From positions 520,970-584,969 of the forward strand of contig CBDBMW010000011.1 of assembly GCA_965207595.1 (NCBI GenBank): 64,000 bases of DNA. Reading direction: 5' to 3'. The notes under the pieces were generated by a model. It made no database searches and had not been told where the DNA came from. It saw nothing but the letters and a program-made list of their open reading frames with translations. Below are positions 41,143 to 49,449 of this stretch, in pieces (the first letter of the stretch is position 1; every line of letters begins with the position of its first letter). The stretch is from JAGWAJ01 sp026707615. Lineage in GTDB: Bacteria > Acidobacteriota > Vicinamibacteria > Vicinamibacterales > UBA8438. The translations under genes were made by a program, and so were the position numbers.

Positions 41143-43650
41143 ATGACGTGGCCGCGCTGGCTGGACGATCTGGCTCGCGACGTGCGCCACGCGGTTCGCG
41201 GGCTTCGCCGCAGCCCCGGCCACGCGGCCACGGTGGTGGTCGTGCTGGCGCTCGGCATCGGTGCGAGCACGGCGATGTTCGGCATCGTGCACGGCATGCT
41301 GCTTCGGCCGCCGCCGTATCCGCACGGCGAGCGCCTCGTGCGGCTGGGTCGGGAGCCTCGGGGGATGCCGCGGGCGCCGGTCTATCTGAGCGCGCGCGAG
41401 ATCGAGCGCGTGCAGGGCGCCGCGGGGCCGTTCGAGCAGATCGCCGCCTACGCCGGATTCACCTTCGAGTGGGTGAGCCCGGACGGCAGCCGTCCGTGGG
41501 GCGCACCGCTCTCGCCGGCCCTGCTGCGGCTGCTGGGGGCGGTGCCGACGCTCGGCCGGGTCTTCACCGACGCGGACGCGCGTCCCGGCGCGGACGGGGT
41601 CGTGCTGTTGAGCCACCGCGCCTGGGTCCGGCGCTTCGGTGCGAACCCGGAGGTGGTCGGGACGGTCGTCACCGTCAACGACGAGCGCCGCACCGTGGTG
41701 GGCGTGCTGGCGGAGGGGTTCTACTTCCCGACTCCCCGGGAAGAGGTCTGGACGCCCTACGCGCTGTCGCCGGACGAACGGACGGCCGTCGTGCTGGGAC
41801 GGCTGCGGGAGGGAGTCTCGACCGAGCAGGCGGCAGCCGAGCTCCGCACCATGGTGGGCACCGTGGAGAGTGGCTCCGGGCGCCCGCTGGCGCCCGGAGT
41901 CGCGGGCACGCCGGATGAAGTCCCGCGGACGTTCCGGGTGATTCCGTTGCAGGAGGAAATGGTCGGGGCGTATCGACCCGCCCTGGCCGCGTTGACCGCC
42001 GCGACCGTGCTCGTGCTGCTGATCGCCTGTGCGAACGTGGCCGGGCTGCTGCTCGCGCGGGGCGTGGCGCGCCGCCGGGAGCTGGCCGTCTGCGCGGCGC
42101 TGGGGGCCGGACGGGGCCGGCTCGTGCGGCGGCTCGTGACCGAGTGCGTCGTGCTGAGCCTGGGCGGCGGCGCACTCGGACTGGCGGCCGCGGTCGTCGT
42201 GCTTCGCGTCGTTCCGGCCCTGGTGCCGGGCAACGTGGTGCGCCTCGACGAGGTCGGCGTCGACGGCGTGGTGTTCGCGTTCACCTTCGGCCTGTCCCTG
42301 GTGGTGGGTGTGGGGTGCGGCCTGGCGCCGGCGGTTCCGTGGTCCGGGCGCGACCTGCTGCGTTCCGTCGCGGAGGGGAGCGTACGCGCCGCGGGTGGCT
42401 TCGGCCTGCTGCGCGCCAATCGGGCCCGAGCGGTGCTGGCGGCGGGGCAGATGGCCCTGGCCCTCACCCTGCTGGTGGGGGCGGGTCTTCTGCTGCGGAG
42501 CTTCGTCGCGCTGATGACCGTGGATCGCGGCTACGACGCGACCAACGTCGTCGCCGCCGGCACGCGGTACCCGGTCGTGCGCGACGGCATGGACTGGCAT
42601 GAGTCCGAGGCGGCGAGGCGACGCTTCCAAAGAGAGCTGGCGGAGGCCATGGACCGGCTGGAGGCCCTGCCGCAGGTGGCGGCCGTGGGAGTGACGTCCG
42701 CCCTCCCGCTTGCGGGTAACGGCAGCGTGCAGCAGACCGTGCACGCCGTCGGCCGCCCCGCCGCCGTCGACCCGGACGAGTCCCCGCCGGTGTCGCTCCA
42801 GGTGGCGAGCCCCGGCTACTTCGACGCGCTGCGGCTGCGCCTCCTGAGCGGGCGTCGGCTCACGCGCGGCGACGCCGCGGGCGCTCCTCGCGTTCTGGTG
42901 GTCAACGAGACCTTCGCGCGCCAGGTGCTCGGTGAGGAGGCGGCAGTCGGGCAGCGCGTCCGATTCGCAGGCAACTTCAGCGACGAGGAGCCGTGGGAGA
43001 TCGTCGGCGTCGTGGCGGATGTCGCCTATCGGGATCGCGCGGCGACGGGGTGGCTGGCGGAGGCCTTCGCGCCGGTGCGGCAGATCGACCACGCACCGAT
43101 GTTCTCGATGACCTTCCCGTTCGTCGCCGTGCGGACGACGGGCGATCCGGCTGCCGCGATCCCGTTCCTCCGGGAGGCGGTGGCCGGGACCCGCGCCGGC
43201 GCGTCGGTCGCCCGGGTGATGACCATGGACGGGCGGCTGTCCGCCGCCGTCGCCGAGCCGCGCTTCTACGCCGCGCTCGTCGGGAGCTTCGCCGCCCTCG
43301 CCGTCTTCCTGGCCGCGCTCGGCGTCTACGGCCTGCTCAGCTACACCGTGGCCCAACGGCGAGGCGAGATCGGGATCCGCATGGCGCTGGGTGCCCGCCG
43401 CGGCGACGTCCTGGCGCTGGTGATGCGGCAAGGAGCGGCACTCGCGGCGGCCGGCGCCGTCGTCGGCCTCGCGGCCGCGGCCGCCGGGGTTCGCGTACTG
43501 CGGAGCTTCCTGTACGGCATCGCTCCGGAGGACCCGCTGACGTTCGTCGCGGCGCCCCTCGCGCTGCTCGTCGTGGCGCTCCTGGCCTGCTACCTTCCGG
43601 CCCGCCGCGCCACACGCATCGCGCCGATGGACGTTCTGCGCTCGGAGTAA
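41143..43650 (+). CDS. ADOP-type permease lacking the N-terminal prefix
   Basis: 835 aa. The protein starts MTWPRWLDDLARDVRHAVRG, so MTWP is joined directly to the segment that begins at about residue 71 in the ADOP at 32921; the soluble prefix domain is absent. The rest is complete: first MacB/FtsX half with RRRELAVCAALGAG, second with RRGEIGIRMALGARRGD and the end PARRATRIAPMDVLRSE. No PadR gene precedes it; a TIGR03435-like pseudogene does. A 41-bp stretch at its start is identical to the other ADOP. It should still insert in the membrane. Confidence 0.9.
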   Translation: MTWPRWLDDLARDVRHAVRGLRRSPGHAATVVVVLALGIGASTAMFGIVHGMLLRPPPYPHGERLVRLGREPRGMPRAPVYLSAREIERVQGAAGPFEQIAAYAGFTFEWVSPDGSRPWGAPLSPALLRLLGAVPTLGRVFTDADARPGADGVVLLSHRAWVRRFGANPEVVGTVVTVNDERRTVVGVLAEGFYFPTPREEVWTPYALSPDERTAVVLGRLREGVSTEQAAAELRTMVGTVESGSGRPLAPGVAGTPDEVPRTFRVIPLQEEMVGAYRPALAALTAATVLVLLIACANVAGLLLARGVARRRELAVCAALGAGRGRLVRRLVTECVVLSLGGGALGLAAAVVVLRVVPALVPGNVVRLDEVGVDGVVFAFTFGLSLVVGVGCGLAPAVPWSGRDLLRSVAEGSVRAAGGFGLLRANRARAVLAAGQMALALTLLVGAGLLLRSFVALMTVDRGYDATNVVAAGTRYPVVRDGMDWHESEAARRRFQRELAEAMDRLEALPQVAAVGVTSALPLAGNGSVQQTVHAVGRPAAVDPDESPPVSLQVASPGYFDALRLRLLSGRRLTRGDAAGAPRVLVVNETFARQVLGEEAAVGQRVRFAGNFSDEEPWEIVGVVADVAYRDRAATGWLAEAFAPVRQIDHAPMFSMTFPFVAVRTTGDPAAAIPFLREAVAGTRAGASVARVMTMDGRLSAAVAEPRFYAALVGSFAALAVFLAALGVYGLLSYTVAQRRGEIGIRMALGARRGDVLALVMRQGAALAAAGAVVGLAAAAAGVRVLRSFLYGIAPEDPLTFVAAPLALLVVALLACYLPARRATRIAPMDVLRSE

Positions 43651-43718
43651 GGCGGCTCGCTGGCGCCGGCGGACCGATCGCCGCATGGCGGCGCATGCCG
43701 CTACACTTCGTGCACGGA

Positions 43719-44567
43719 ATGGAGGCGAGCGAGCGACCCGCGGCCGGGGCACCGTCCATCGGCGAGCTCAACGAGCGCTCCCTGCACCCAACGGCGATGG
43801 CACGACGCGGGTCTGGGTGCTCGCCGTCCATCGGCGAGCTCAACGAGCGCTCCCTGCACCGGGCCCTGAAGGCCCGCTACGCCGCCGGCGGCAACGCGAC
43901 CGAGCAGGCGATTGACGGCTTCGTGGCCGACGTCGTCGTGGGCGACCGCATCGTCGAGGTCCACACGGGCAGCTTCGTGCCGCTCAAGCGGAAGCTCCCG
44001 CCACTGCTCGAACGGCATCCCGTCACGCTGGTATATCCGATCGCGCGGGACCGCTACATCGTCAAGGCGGCGGCCCGCCCGAGCGCCCCCGCGAAGCGGC
44101 GCATGTCGCCGAAGCACGGATCGGTGCTCGAGGTGTTCTCCGTGCTCGTCAGCATCCCCGCGCTGCTCGCGCACCCCAACCTCACCCTGGAGGTGGTACT
44201 CACGGTCGAGGAGGAAGTCCGCGCGATCAACCGCGGGCGCAGCCGCTGGCGCCACCCCTGGGTCCGGGCCGACCGCCGGCTGGTGGACGTCGTCGCGACG
44301 CACGTCTTCGCATCGATGGCGGACCTGTTCGCGATGCTCGACGCCGAGCTGCCCGAGCCGTTCACCACGGGCGACCTGGCGGCGGCCATGGGGGCGTCGC
44401 GGCGGCTGGCCGGGCAGGCCGCCTTCTGCTTTCGCGAGGGAGGCGTCAGCGAGGTCTGCGGCAAGCGCGGCAACGCCCTGGTGTATCGACGCGTCCCAGC
44501 CGCGACCCGCCGCGCGCTCAGTCCTGCGGCGGGGACTGCTTCGCCAGTCGGGCTTCGAGCGCGTTGA
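43719..44567 (+). CDS. conserved hypothetical, possible PD-(D/E)XK nuclease
   Basis: 282 aa from ATG 43719 (MEASERPAAG); ATG 43695 is eight codons longer. The conserved family part begins SIGELNERSLHRALKARYAA, then TEQAIDGFVADVVVGDRIVE, VHTGSFVPLKRKLPPLLERH and PVTLVYPIARDRYIVK. Asp in DGFVAD followed by an E-x-(H/Q)-T segment resembles the PD-(D/E)XK core; this is my reading, not an established function. The C-terminal half (PFTTGDLAAAMGASRRLAGQ) looks like a winged helix. The start region is duplicated in frame, giving SIGELNERSLH twice. Its 3' end overlaps the antisense small gene by 50 bp. Confidence 0.72.
   Translation: MEASERPAAGAPSIGELNERSLHPTAMARRGSGCSPSIGELNERSLHRALKARYAAGGNATEQAIDGFVADVVVGDRIVEVHTGSFVPLKRKLPPLLERHPVTLVYPIARDRYIVKAAARPSAPAKRRMSPKHGSVLEVFSVLVSIPALLAHPNLTLEVVLTVEEEVRAINRGRSRWRHPWVRADRRLVDVVATHVFASMADLFAMLDAELPEPFTTGDLAAAMGASRRLAGQAAFCFREGGVSEVCGKRGNALVYRRVPAATRRALSPAAGTASPVGLRAR
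43752..43860 (+). repeat. exact 37-bp in-frame duplication
   Basis: Positions 43752-43788 and 43824-43860 are identical over 37 bp and encode PSIGELNERSLH both times. The offset is 72 bp, or 24 codons, so the frame is retained. Identity of the copies implies a recent event. Confidence 0.95.
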
Positions 44568-44664
44568 GTCGCCGGAGGGCGGCCACGCCGAAGATGAGAC
44601 CCAGGGTGCCGAGAATGAGGCCCGCGGTTCCGAACACCAGGCCCGTGATCGCGAATGTGTCCAT
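44518..44664 (-). CDS. small membrane protein, 48 aa
   Basis: ATG 44664 follows AAGGGAGC by about 6 bp. The product starts MDTFAITGLVFGTAGLILG, one Gly-rich transmembrane helix to about residue 30, then ALRRLNALEARLAKQ, a short amphipathic helix. It parallels the 58-aa protein at 10545 (helix then RRL coiled-coil). Function unknown. It overlaps the 3' end of the convergent gene by 50 bp. Confidence 0.7.
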   Translation of the reverse strand: MDTFAITGLVFGTAGLILGTLGLIFGVAALRRLNALEARLAKQSPPQD

Positions 44665-44720
44665 GCGCTGCTCCCTTCCCGGATCCTACGCGACTCGTCT
44701 CCGTCGACCGGTCTGGCTTG

Positions 44721-44728
44721 GCATATGC
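44721..44728 (+). promoter_or_regulatory. palindrome upstream of VapBC
   Basis: GCATATGC is a perfect palindrome 13 bp before the antitoxin ATG at 44742; CGATATCG just inside the gene is another. AT-rich palindromes at this place are usual for antitoxin autorepression; no binding is proven. Confidence 0.35.
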
Positions 44729-44741
44729 TACCGTGATCGAT

Positions 44742-44987
44742 ATGAGAACGATATCGGTCAGCGTACTGGACGCCGACTACGAGAGCTTCCGGAAGGCCTC
44801 CCGAGCCCAAGGCCGCCCGATCGCCCAGTTGATTCGCGAGGCGATGTCCCTGTACCGCCGGCAGCGCATCGAGGCTCGGACGCCTTTGCGCCAAGTGCCG
44901 ACCCTTCCCGGACACCGCCTCGTAGGCGATCTGCCGACTCGCCAGGAGCTCTACGATGACATCTTCGCCTCCGTAGGCGAACCGTGA
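44742..44987 (+). CDS. VapB-like ribbon-helix-helix antitoxin
   Basis: 81 aa from ATG 44742 (MRTISVSVLDADYESFRKAS); the frame runs further upstream but overlaps the antisense small gene. ISVSVLDADYESFRKASRAQ followed by PIAQLIREAMSLYRR fits a ribbon-helix-helix fold. The C-terminal tail (LPTRQELYDDIFASV) would wrap the toxin. It lies 9 bp before the PIN-domain gene. Expected to bind and inhibit that toxin and repress the operon. Confidence 0.82.
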   Translation: MRTISVSVLDADYESFRKASRAQGRPIAQLIREAMSLYRRQRIEARTPLRQVPTLPGHRLVGDLPTRQELYDDIFASVGEP

Positions 44988-44996
44988 GCGTCGGCC

Positions 44997-45479
44997 ATGC
45001 GCCATGGACTCGACACCAACGTTCTGGTCTACGCGCACCTGCCGGCATTCCCCGAGAGCGAGCGCGTGCGCGGCTTCCTGCAGCGCAGCTTGGCCGACGA
45101 CGGCTGCCGCCTTGCCCTCACGGCCCTCGTCCTGCACGAATTCGTGCACGTCGTCACGGACGCGCGGCGCTTCGACCCGCCGGTGACCATGGCCGAGGCC
45201 GTCCGGATCGCCGGCGGCTACCTCGACCGCACCAACGTCGAGTGCCTCGCGGTGGACGAGCGCAGCGTTCGTTTGGCTTTCGAGCGGCTGGATGCTCGCG
45301 GGCTCGGGAGGCGGCGGATCGCCGATGCGCTGCTGGCGTCGACCCTCATCACGCACGGGGTGGAGTCGATCGTCACCTGCAATCCGGCAGACTTCGCTGT
45401 CTTCGAGGGTCTGGAGGTCATCGATCCTCGTCGCGCCCAATCGCGCAATCCACGAACCGGTCCACGGCGCGCACGGTAG
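44997..45479 (+). CDS. vapC: VapC-type PIN-domain toxin
   Basis: 160 aa. PIN acidic residues are visible in HGLDTNVLVYAHLPAF (Asp), ALVLHEFVHVV (Glu), RRIADALLAST (Asp) and TCNPADFAVF (Asp). It should be a Mg-dependent ribonuclease, neutralised by the product of the preceding gene. The last 15 residues are Arg/Pro-rich and run to within 16 bp of the convergent dioxygenase gene. Confidence 0.87.
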   Translation: MRHGLDTNVLVYAHLPAFPESERVRGFLQRSLADDGCRLALTALVLHEFVHVVTDARRFDPPVTMAEAVRIAGGYLDRTNVECLAVDERSVRLAFERLDARGLGRRRIADALLASTLITHGVESIVTCNPADFAVFEGLEVIDPRRAQSRNPRTGPRRAR

Positions 45480-45495
45480 ACGCGACGGGCAGGAC

Positions 45496-46527
45496 TCAGC
45501 CGCGGTAGCGCCGCGAGCCGCCGTCGCGGTGCCAGAGGCGCAGCATGAGGCGCCTTCGCTCCAGGTCGTCCACGTAGGCGGTGCGCCCGTGCCCGCACCA
45601 GCGGTTGTTGACGAACTGCAGCTCGCCCGGCCGGAGGGTGAACTCGCAGCAGAGGTCCGGGTCCTCGACGGCACGGGTCATCGCGTCGAACGCGGACCGC
45701 GTCTCCGCGTCCATCTCCACCCCCGCCGTCTCGTACCCGGCCGGGATGGTGAAGTGGGTGTAGCGGCAGCGGAGATCGGGCCGCAGCTCGAAGACGGGGA
45801 AGAAGACGGTCTGCGGTTCGTCGGGCCAGAAGTCACCCTGCCGGTCCTGGTAGAAAGGACGGTAGAGGCGTTCGAGCAGCGCCGGGTGCTCTGCGAGGAG
45901 AAAGTTGTGGACCGAGCAGAAGCTCACGAAGCGGCTCGCTCCGCCTTCTCGGGCCGCGCGGAGGCACAGCAGGCTGACGTAGTCCGGCGGCGTGCGGTTG
46001 AAGGAGTTGTCGACGTGCGGGGGCTGCGCGACGTTGGTGCGGAATCCGCGCACGCCGACCTGCTTCTTCACCCCGGTGTCCGTCACCTCCACCAGGATCT
46101 GACCGTCGAGCGTCTGCACCACGGGGCGGCCGACCATGCCTGCGAGCAGCCAGAACACGGCCTCGATCGGCCCTCGACCCGCTGGAAGCCTGCGTTGCAG
46201 ATCGGGCGACGCGAGAGCCTCTCGCGCGCCCGGACGCAGAACGCGCCCGCGAGGGCGCGCCAGTTCCTCGATCGGGATGCGGTCCACCACGGCGATGCCG
46301 GGACCCTCGTCCAGGCGTCGCCGCACCTCGCCGAGGAGGTCCCGGCACGCGTCGAGCTCGTAGTCCGAGGGGTCGAGCAGGTACGTGGGGACCGGGTCCC
46401 GCTCCAGCGCGCCGGCGAGCTGCTCGATCTCGTCGAGGCAGCGCGGGGGGAGGGCGATCCGCCAGTCGCCCTCGTCGATCGTGCGCCGGGTCCAGGCCCG
46501 CGGGCCGGCGATCGGCTCGCGGATCAT
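45496..46527 (-). CDS. TauD/TfdA-type Fe(II)/2-oxoglutarate dioxygenase
   Basis: 343 aa from ATG 46527 (MIREPIAGPRAWTRRTIDEG); a GTG at 46569 is possible. The iron ligands are seen as H-x-D in QPPHVDNSFNRTPPDYVSLL and a distal His in WCGHGRTAYVD, with Arg in ERRRLMLRLWHRDG binding 2-oxoglutarate. The gene closes a long minus-strand run of exported enzymes but has no signal peptide itself. Substrate unknown; the family hydroxylates taurine, herbicides, betaines and others. Confidence 0.87.
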   Translation of the reverse strand: MIREPIAGPRAWTRRTIDEGDWRIALPPRCLDEIEQLAGALERDPVPTYLLDPSDYELDACRDLLGEVRRRLDEGPGIAVVDRIPIEELARPRGRVLRPGAREALASPDLQRRLPAGRGPIEAVFWLLAGMVGRPVVQTLDGQILVEVTDTGVKKQVGVRGFRTNVAQPPHVDNSFNRTPPDYVSLLCLRAAREGGASRFVSFCSVHNFLLAEHPALLERLYRPFYQDRQGDFWPDEPQTVFFPVFELRPDLRCRYTHFTIPAGYETAGVEMDAETRSAFDAMTRAVEDPDLCCEFTLRPGELQFVNNRWCGHGRTAYVDDLERRRLMLRLWHRDGGSRRYRG

Positions 46528-46573
46528 GGGCGGCACCGAGTGCCGGCGGTCGGCGGGCTCTCGGGGCACTCGA

Positions 46574-47338
46574 TCAGCGCCGCCGGGAGTGCTCGCGAAG
46601 GAAGGCGACGATCCGCTCGCTGGTCCCGCGCGGGTAGATGTGCGGGCCGGGGTGGATCCAGGTCCTGACCGGGGCTGCCGTCCCGGCGCCGAACTCCGTG
46701 CAGCCGGCTCCGCAGGGCGCCGGTTCGGCGACGCCGTTCACCTCGAGCGCTACCGCGATGGCCGCCTGCTGATCCGCGAAGCTGACCACCCGATCGCGCT
46801 CCCCGGCGACGTGCAGGACCGGCCGGGCCTCCGTCGGCCGCACCGAGGGCCGGAGGCGGGCCGCCACCGGCGCGTACGCTGCGAACACCTCGGAACGCTC
46901 CGCCCAGAGAAGATAGGCGAACATCCCGCCGTTCGAGTACCCGGTCGCGTAGATGCGATCGTCGTCAACGCTGTACGTCTCGCGCAGCGAACGGAGCGCG
47001 ACGTCGACGAGCCGGAGGTCGCGATCGTCGCGCGCGCCTTGCTCCACCTGCCAGCCGGGGAGCCCGCGGCGCGTCACCAGGCCCTGGAAGTACACGACGA
47101 TGGCTTCCGGCCACGCGGCGTGGAGGTTCGTGAACTGGAAGTTCTGCGCGTTGTCGCCGAACCCGTGGAACGCCAGCACCAGCGGCGCCCCCTCCTCCGG
47201 CGAGGACGCCGGAGCGTAGACGATGGCTTCGCGCGTCACCCCGTCGACCTGCCATTGCACGACTTCCGCCGCGGCCGGCTGGACGCCGAGAACCAGCAAC
47301 AGACCGACGAGCACCGCTTGCGTCGGACGCGTTCTCAT
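46574..47338 (-). CDS. exported esterase, PHB-depolymerase/feruloyl-esterase type
   Basis: 254 aa from ATG 47338 with AGGGAGG upstream. Signal peptide about 1-24 (AVLVGLLLVLGVQPAAA). Alpha/beta hydrolase features: PLVLAFHGFGDNAQNFQF, nucleophile Ser in YATGYSNGGMFAYLL, Asp in AGERDRVVSF and His in HPGPHIYPRG, with two Cys (PCGAGC) that may form a disulfide. Members cleave poly-hydroxyalkanoates or phenolic esters outside the cell. It is in line with other exported hydrolases here. Confidence 0.87.
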   Translation of the reverse strand: MRTRPTQAVLVGLLLVLGVQPAAAEVVQWQVDGVTREAIVYAPASSPEEGAPLVLAFHGFGDNAQNFQFTNLHAAWPEAIVVYFQGLVTRRGLPGWQVEQGARDDRDLRLVDVALRSLRETYSVDDDRIYATGYSNGGMFAYLLWAERSEVFAAYAPVAARLRPSVRPTEARPVLHVAGERDRVVSFADQQAAIAVALEVNGVAEPAPCGAGCTEFGAGTAAPVRTWIHPGPHIYPRGTSERIVAFLREHSRRR

Positions 47339-47467
47339 CGATGCCTCCCTGCTCGCTGACGACGCTGCTCGCCCGTGCCGCCGGCTCTCGACCGGGAGTC
47401 TGCCCCGCAGACCGGCGACACAGGATTCGCGCGCCCCGCAGACTCCCAGCGCCACCGCAGGGTCGCG

Positions 47468-48394
47468 CTAGCGCGCCCGGCCCGCCTCGGCTTCCTCCAG
47501 CCGGGCAATCTCGAGCGTGGCGGGCATGCCCGTGTTGCCCTCGTGGCAGGCGAACTCGAACATGTCTCCCTCGGTGGGCGGCATCAGGATCGTGGCCGTC
47601 CAGGGCTGCGTCCACAGCTCCGGATCTTCGAAGGTCACCTCGTAGCTCACCGTTTCTTCGTCGACGCGGGTGAAACGCTCGACCAGGCGCATGCCGCCCT
47701 GCGACAGGCCACGGAACCACTGTGCCGGGCTGAAGTTGGTGGTCTCCACCACGAGCGTGTCGCCTTCCCAGTGCCCGCGCGAGTCGCCGAGCCACTGCCG
47801 CACGTGCCCCGGCAGGTGCGGCCGGCCGTCGAGGGGGATGATGCGGAACTCGTGGACCATCTCGAAGAGGAGAAGCACGTGGTCCGGCGTCTGCGCGATA
47901 TGGATGTTCTGGCTGTAGGGGCCGCCGAGACGCGGAATGCCGTAGGAGATGCAGCGCTCCTGCGGGCTGCGGCCCTCCGGCCCCTCGCTCGTCTGTCCCG
48001 GGCGGGCCCGGACGCGCGCCAGGCCGGCCTCGGAGTACGGGATGCGGCCGTTCGGGGGATCGACGATCATCGAGGTGCGCCCGTCCGACAGGCTGCGCTC
48101 CCACCAGACCACCCGGCGCGCCCCGACACCCTCGGTCGACCGCTGCGCGGCGTTGATCTCGGCGATCTCGGCGTCGGTCAGCAACTCCCGATCGCCCTGC
48201 TCCTCGGGGCGCTCGAGCGGCGTCGCCGTCCCGTGGCTCCAGATGCCGTTCAGATCCGGTGCGCCCCAGGGCGTGCGCGGCGACTCGGTCTGACCACGGG
48301 CGGTGGCCGGGATCCAGGCGGTCGCCGCGATCAGGACCAACGCGGCGACGGGGGCGATGCAGGATCTTGCGCCGCGGACTCCACTGCGTTGCAT
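47468..48394 (-). CDS. exported protein of the TPWG-L-G-W family (paralog 2)
   Basis: 308 aa with a signal peptide (about 1-33, APVAALVLIAATAWIPATA). It shares all blocks with the protein at 6272: RTPWGAPDLNGIWSHGTATP, TSMIVDPPNGRIPYS, ERCISYG, IIPLDGRPHLP, GDSRGHWEGDTLVVETTNF, FTRVDEETVSYEVTFEDP and FACHEGN. Function unknown. It lies 12 bp after the hydrolase gene. Confidence 0.8.
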   Translation of the reverse strand: MQRSGVRGARSCIAPVAALVLIAATAWIPATARGQTESPRTPWGAPDLNGIWSHGTATPLERPEEQGDRELLTDAEIAEINAAQRSTEGVGARRVVWWERSLSDGRTSMIVDPPNGRIPYSEAGLARVRARPGQTSEGPEGRSPQERCISYGIPRLGGPYSQNIHIAQTPDHVLLLFEMVHEFRIIPLDGRPHLPGHVRQWLGDSRGHWEGDTLVVETTNFSPAQWFRGLSQGGMRLVERFTRVDEETVSYEVTFEDPELWTQPWTATILMPPTEGDMFEFACHEGNTGMPATLEIARLEEAEAGRAR

Positions 48395-48406
48395 TGTGCG
48401 GCGCTC

Positions 48407-49447
48407 CTAGCGCTTCCCCTCGGCGGCCGGCTCGACGGGGTCGGTTCCGAGGAAGCGGATCAGCTCCGCGTTGACGACCTCCGGCACCTCCTCGTGCGGG
48501 TTGTGCCCGACGTTCGGAATGAGGAAGACCTCGCCGTGGGGCAGGATCCCGGCCGCCCGCCGCGCGTTCGCGGGGAACTCCGGCCCGTCGATCTCGCCGC
48601 CCAGGATGAGGGTCTTGGCCCGGATGTGGGGCCAGTCGTTGACCACCGTGTCCATGGACCGCAGGTTGCCGCCGAGCCGGCGCACGTACGCCAGCCGCGG
48701 CCAGTCGCCGCTCAGCCGCTGCCCGTGCCGGATGCGCAGGTGGTCCAGGAACTCGGGCCGCCACTCCACGTAGCGCCGCGTGTCGGTCCGCACGTCCGCC
48801 TCGTAGGCTTCCTGCAGATCGGGGTCGGCGTCGATCTCGCCGTCGAACGGACGGAACCCGCGCCCCGGGCGCCGGTCGGTCAGGCCGATCTGGTTGACGG
48901 TGACCAGGTGGGTCGTCTTCTCCGGATAGAGGAAGGCGAACCGGGTGGCCATCTGCCCGCCGATCGAGTGCCCGACGATGGCGGCCTCGTCGATGCCGAG
49001 GTGATCCATGAGCCGGGCCGTGTTGGAGGCGTGCAGGCTCATGCTGTAGGGCAGGATGGGCTTGGACGACTTGCCCCAGCCGAGCCGGTCCTTCACGACC
49101 ACCCGGTAGCCCGCCTCCGTCAGGGCCTCGATCTGGCTCTTCCAGTACCAGCCGTAGTAGCTGCCCCCATGGTGGAGCACGGCGGCGCGGCCGTTCGCGG
49201 GCCCCACCGGCGCGACGTCCATGTAGGCGATCCGCACGTCCTGGCCGAACACCCGGAAGTTCATGAACTCGACCGGGTGGGGGTAGTCGAAGCCCTCCAG
49301 GTTGATCGAGATGGGACCCCATTCGGCGGGCGGCTCGGGCGGCGGTCGATGCGACTGCGCCGCCGCCGCACCGGGCAGCGCGAGGACCAGGACGGCCGCG
49401 AGCGAGACGACGGCGCACGAGAGCGGGACGGGTCTTTGGGCAGACAC
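48407..49447 (-). CDS. exported alpha/beta hydrolase
   Basis: 346 aa from GTG 49447, with GGGAGA upstream and two bases from the preceding stop. Signal peptide about 1-28 (VVSLAAVLVLALPGAAAA). Hydrolase features: VLHHGGSYYGWYWKSQIEAL, VVKDRLGWGKSSKP, nucleophile AAIVGHSIGGQMATRFAF, Asp in ILGGEIDGPEF and His in PNVGHNPHEEVPEV. The sequence resembles epoxide-hydrolase/haloalkane-dehalogenase-like enzymes; the reaction is not predictable. Same operon as the 177-aa membrane protein. Confidence 0.88.
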   Translation of the reverse strand: MSAQRPVPLSCAVVSLAAVLVLALPGAAAAQSHRPPPEPPAEWGPISINLEGFDYPHPVEFMNFRVFGQDVRIAYMDVAPVGPANGRAAVLHHGGSYYGWYWKSQIEALTEAGYRVVVKDRLGWGKSSKPILPYSMSLHASNTARLMDHLGIDEAAIVGHSIGGQMATRFAFLYPEKTTHLVTVNQIGLTDRRPGRGFRPFDGEIDADPDLQEAYEADVRTDTRRYVEWRPEFLDHLRIRHGQRLSGDWPRLAYVRRLGGNLRSMDTVVNDWPHIRAKTLILGGEIDGPEFPANARRAAGILPHGEVFLIPNVGHNPHEEVPEVVNAELIRFLGTDPVEPAAEGKR

Positions 49448-49449
49448 GG

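Noticed and set aside
40945..43752. 935-codon minus-strand frame opposite the third ADOP
   Set aside because: Antisense shadow of a clear FtsX/MacB permease; no recognisable domain.
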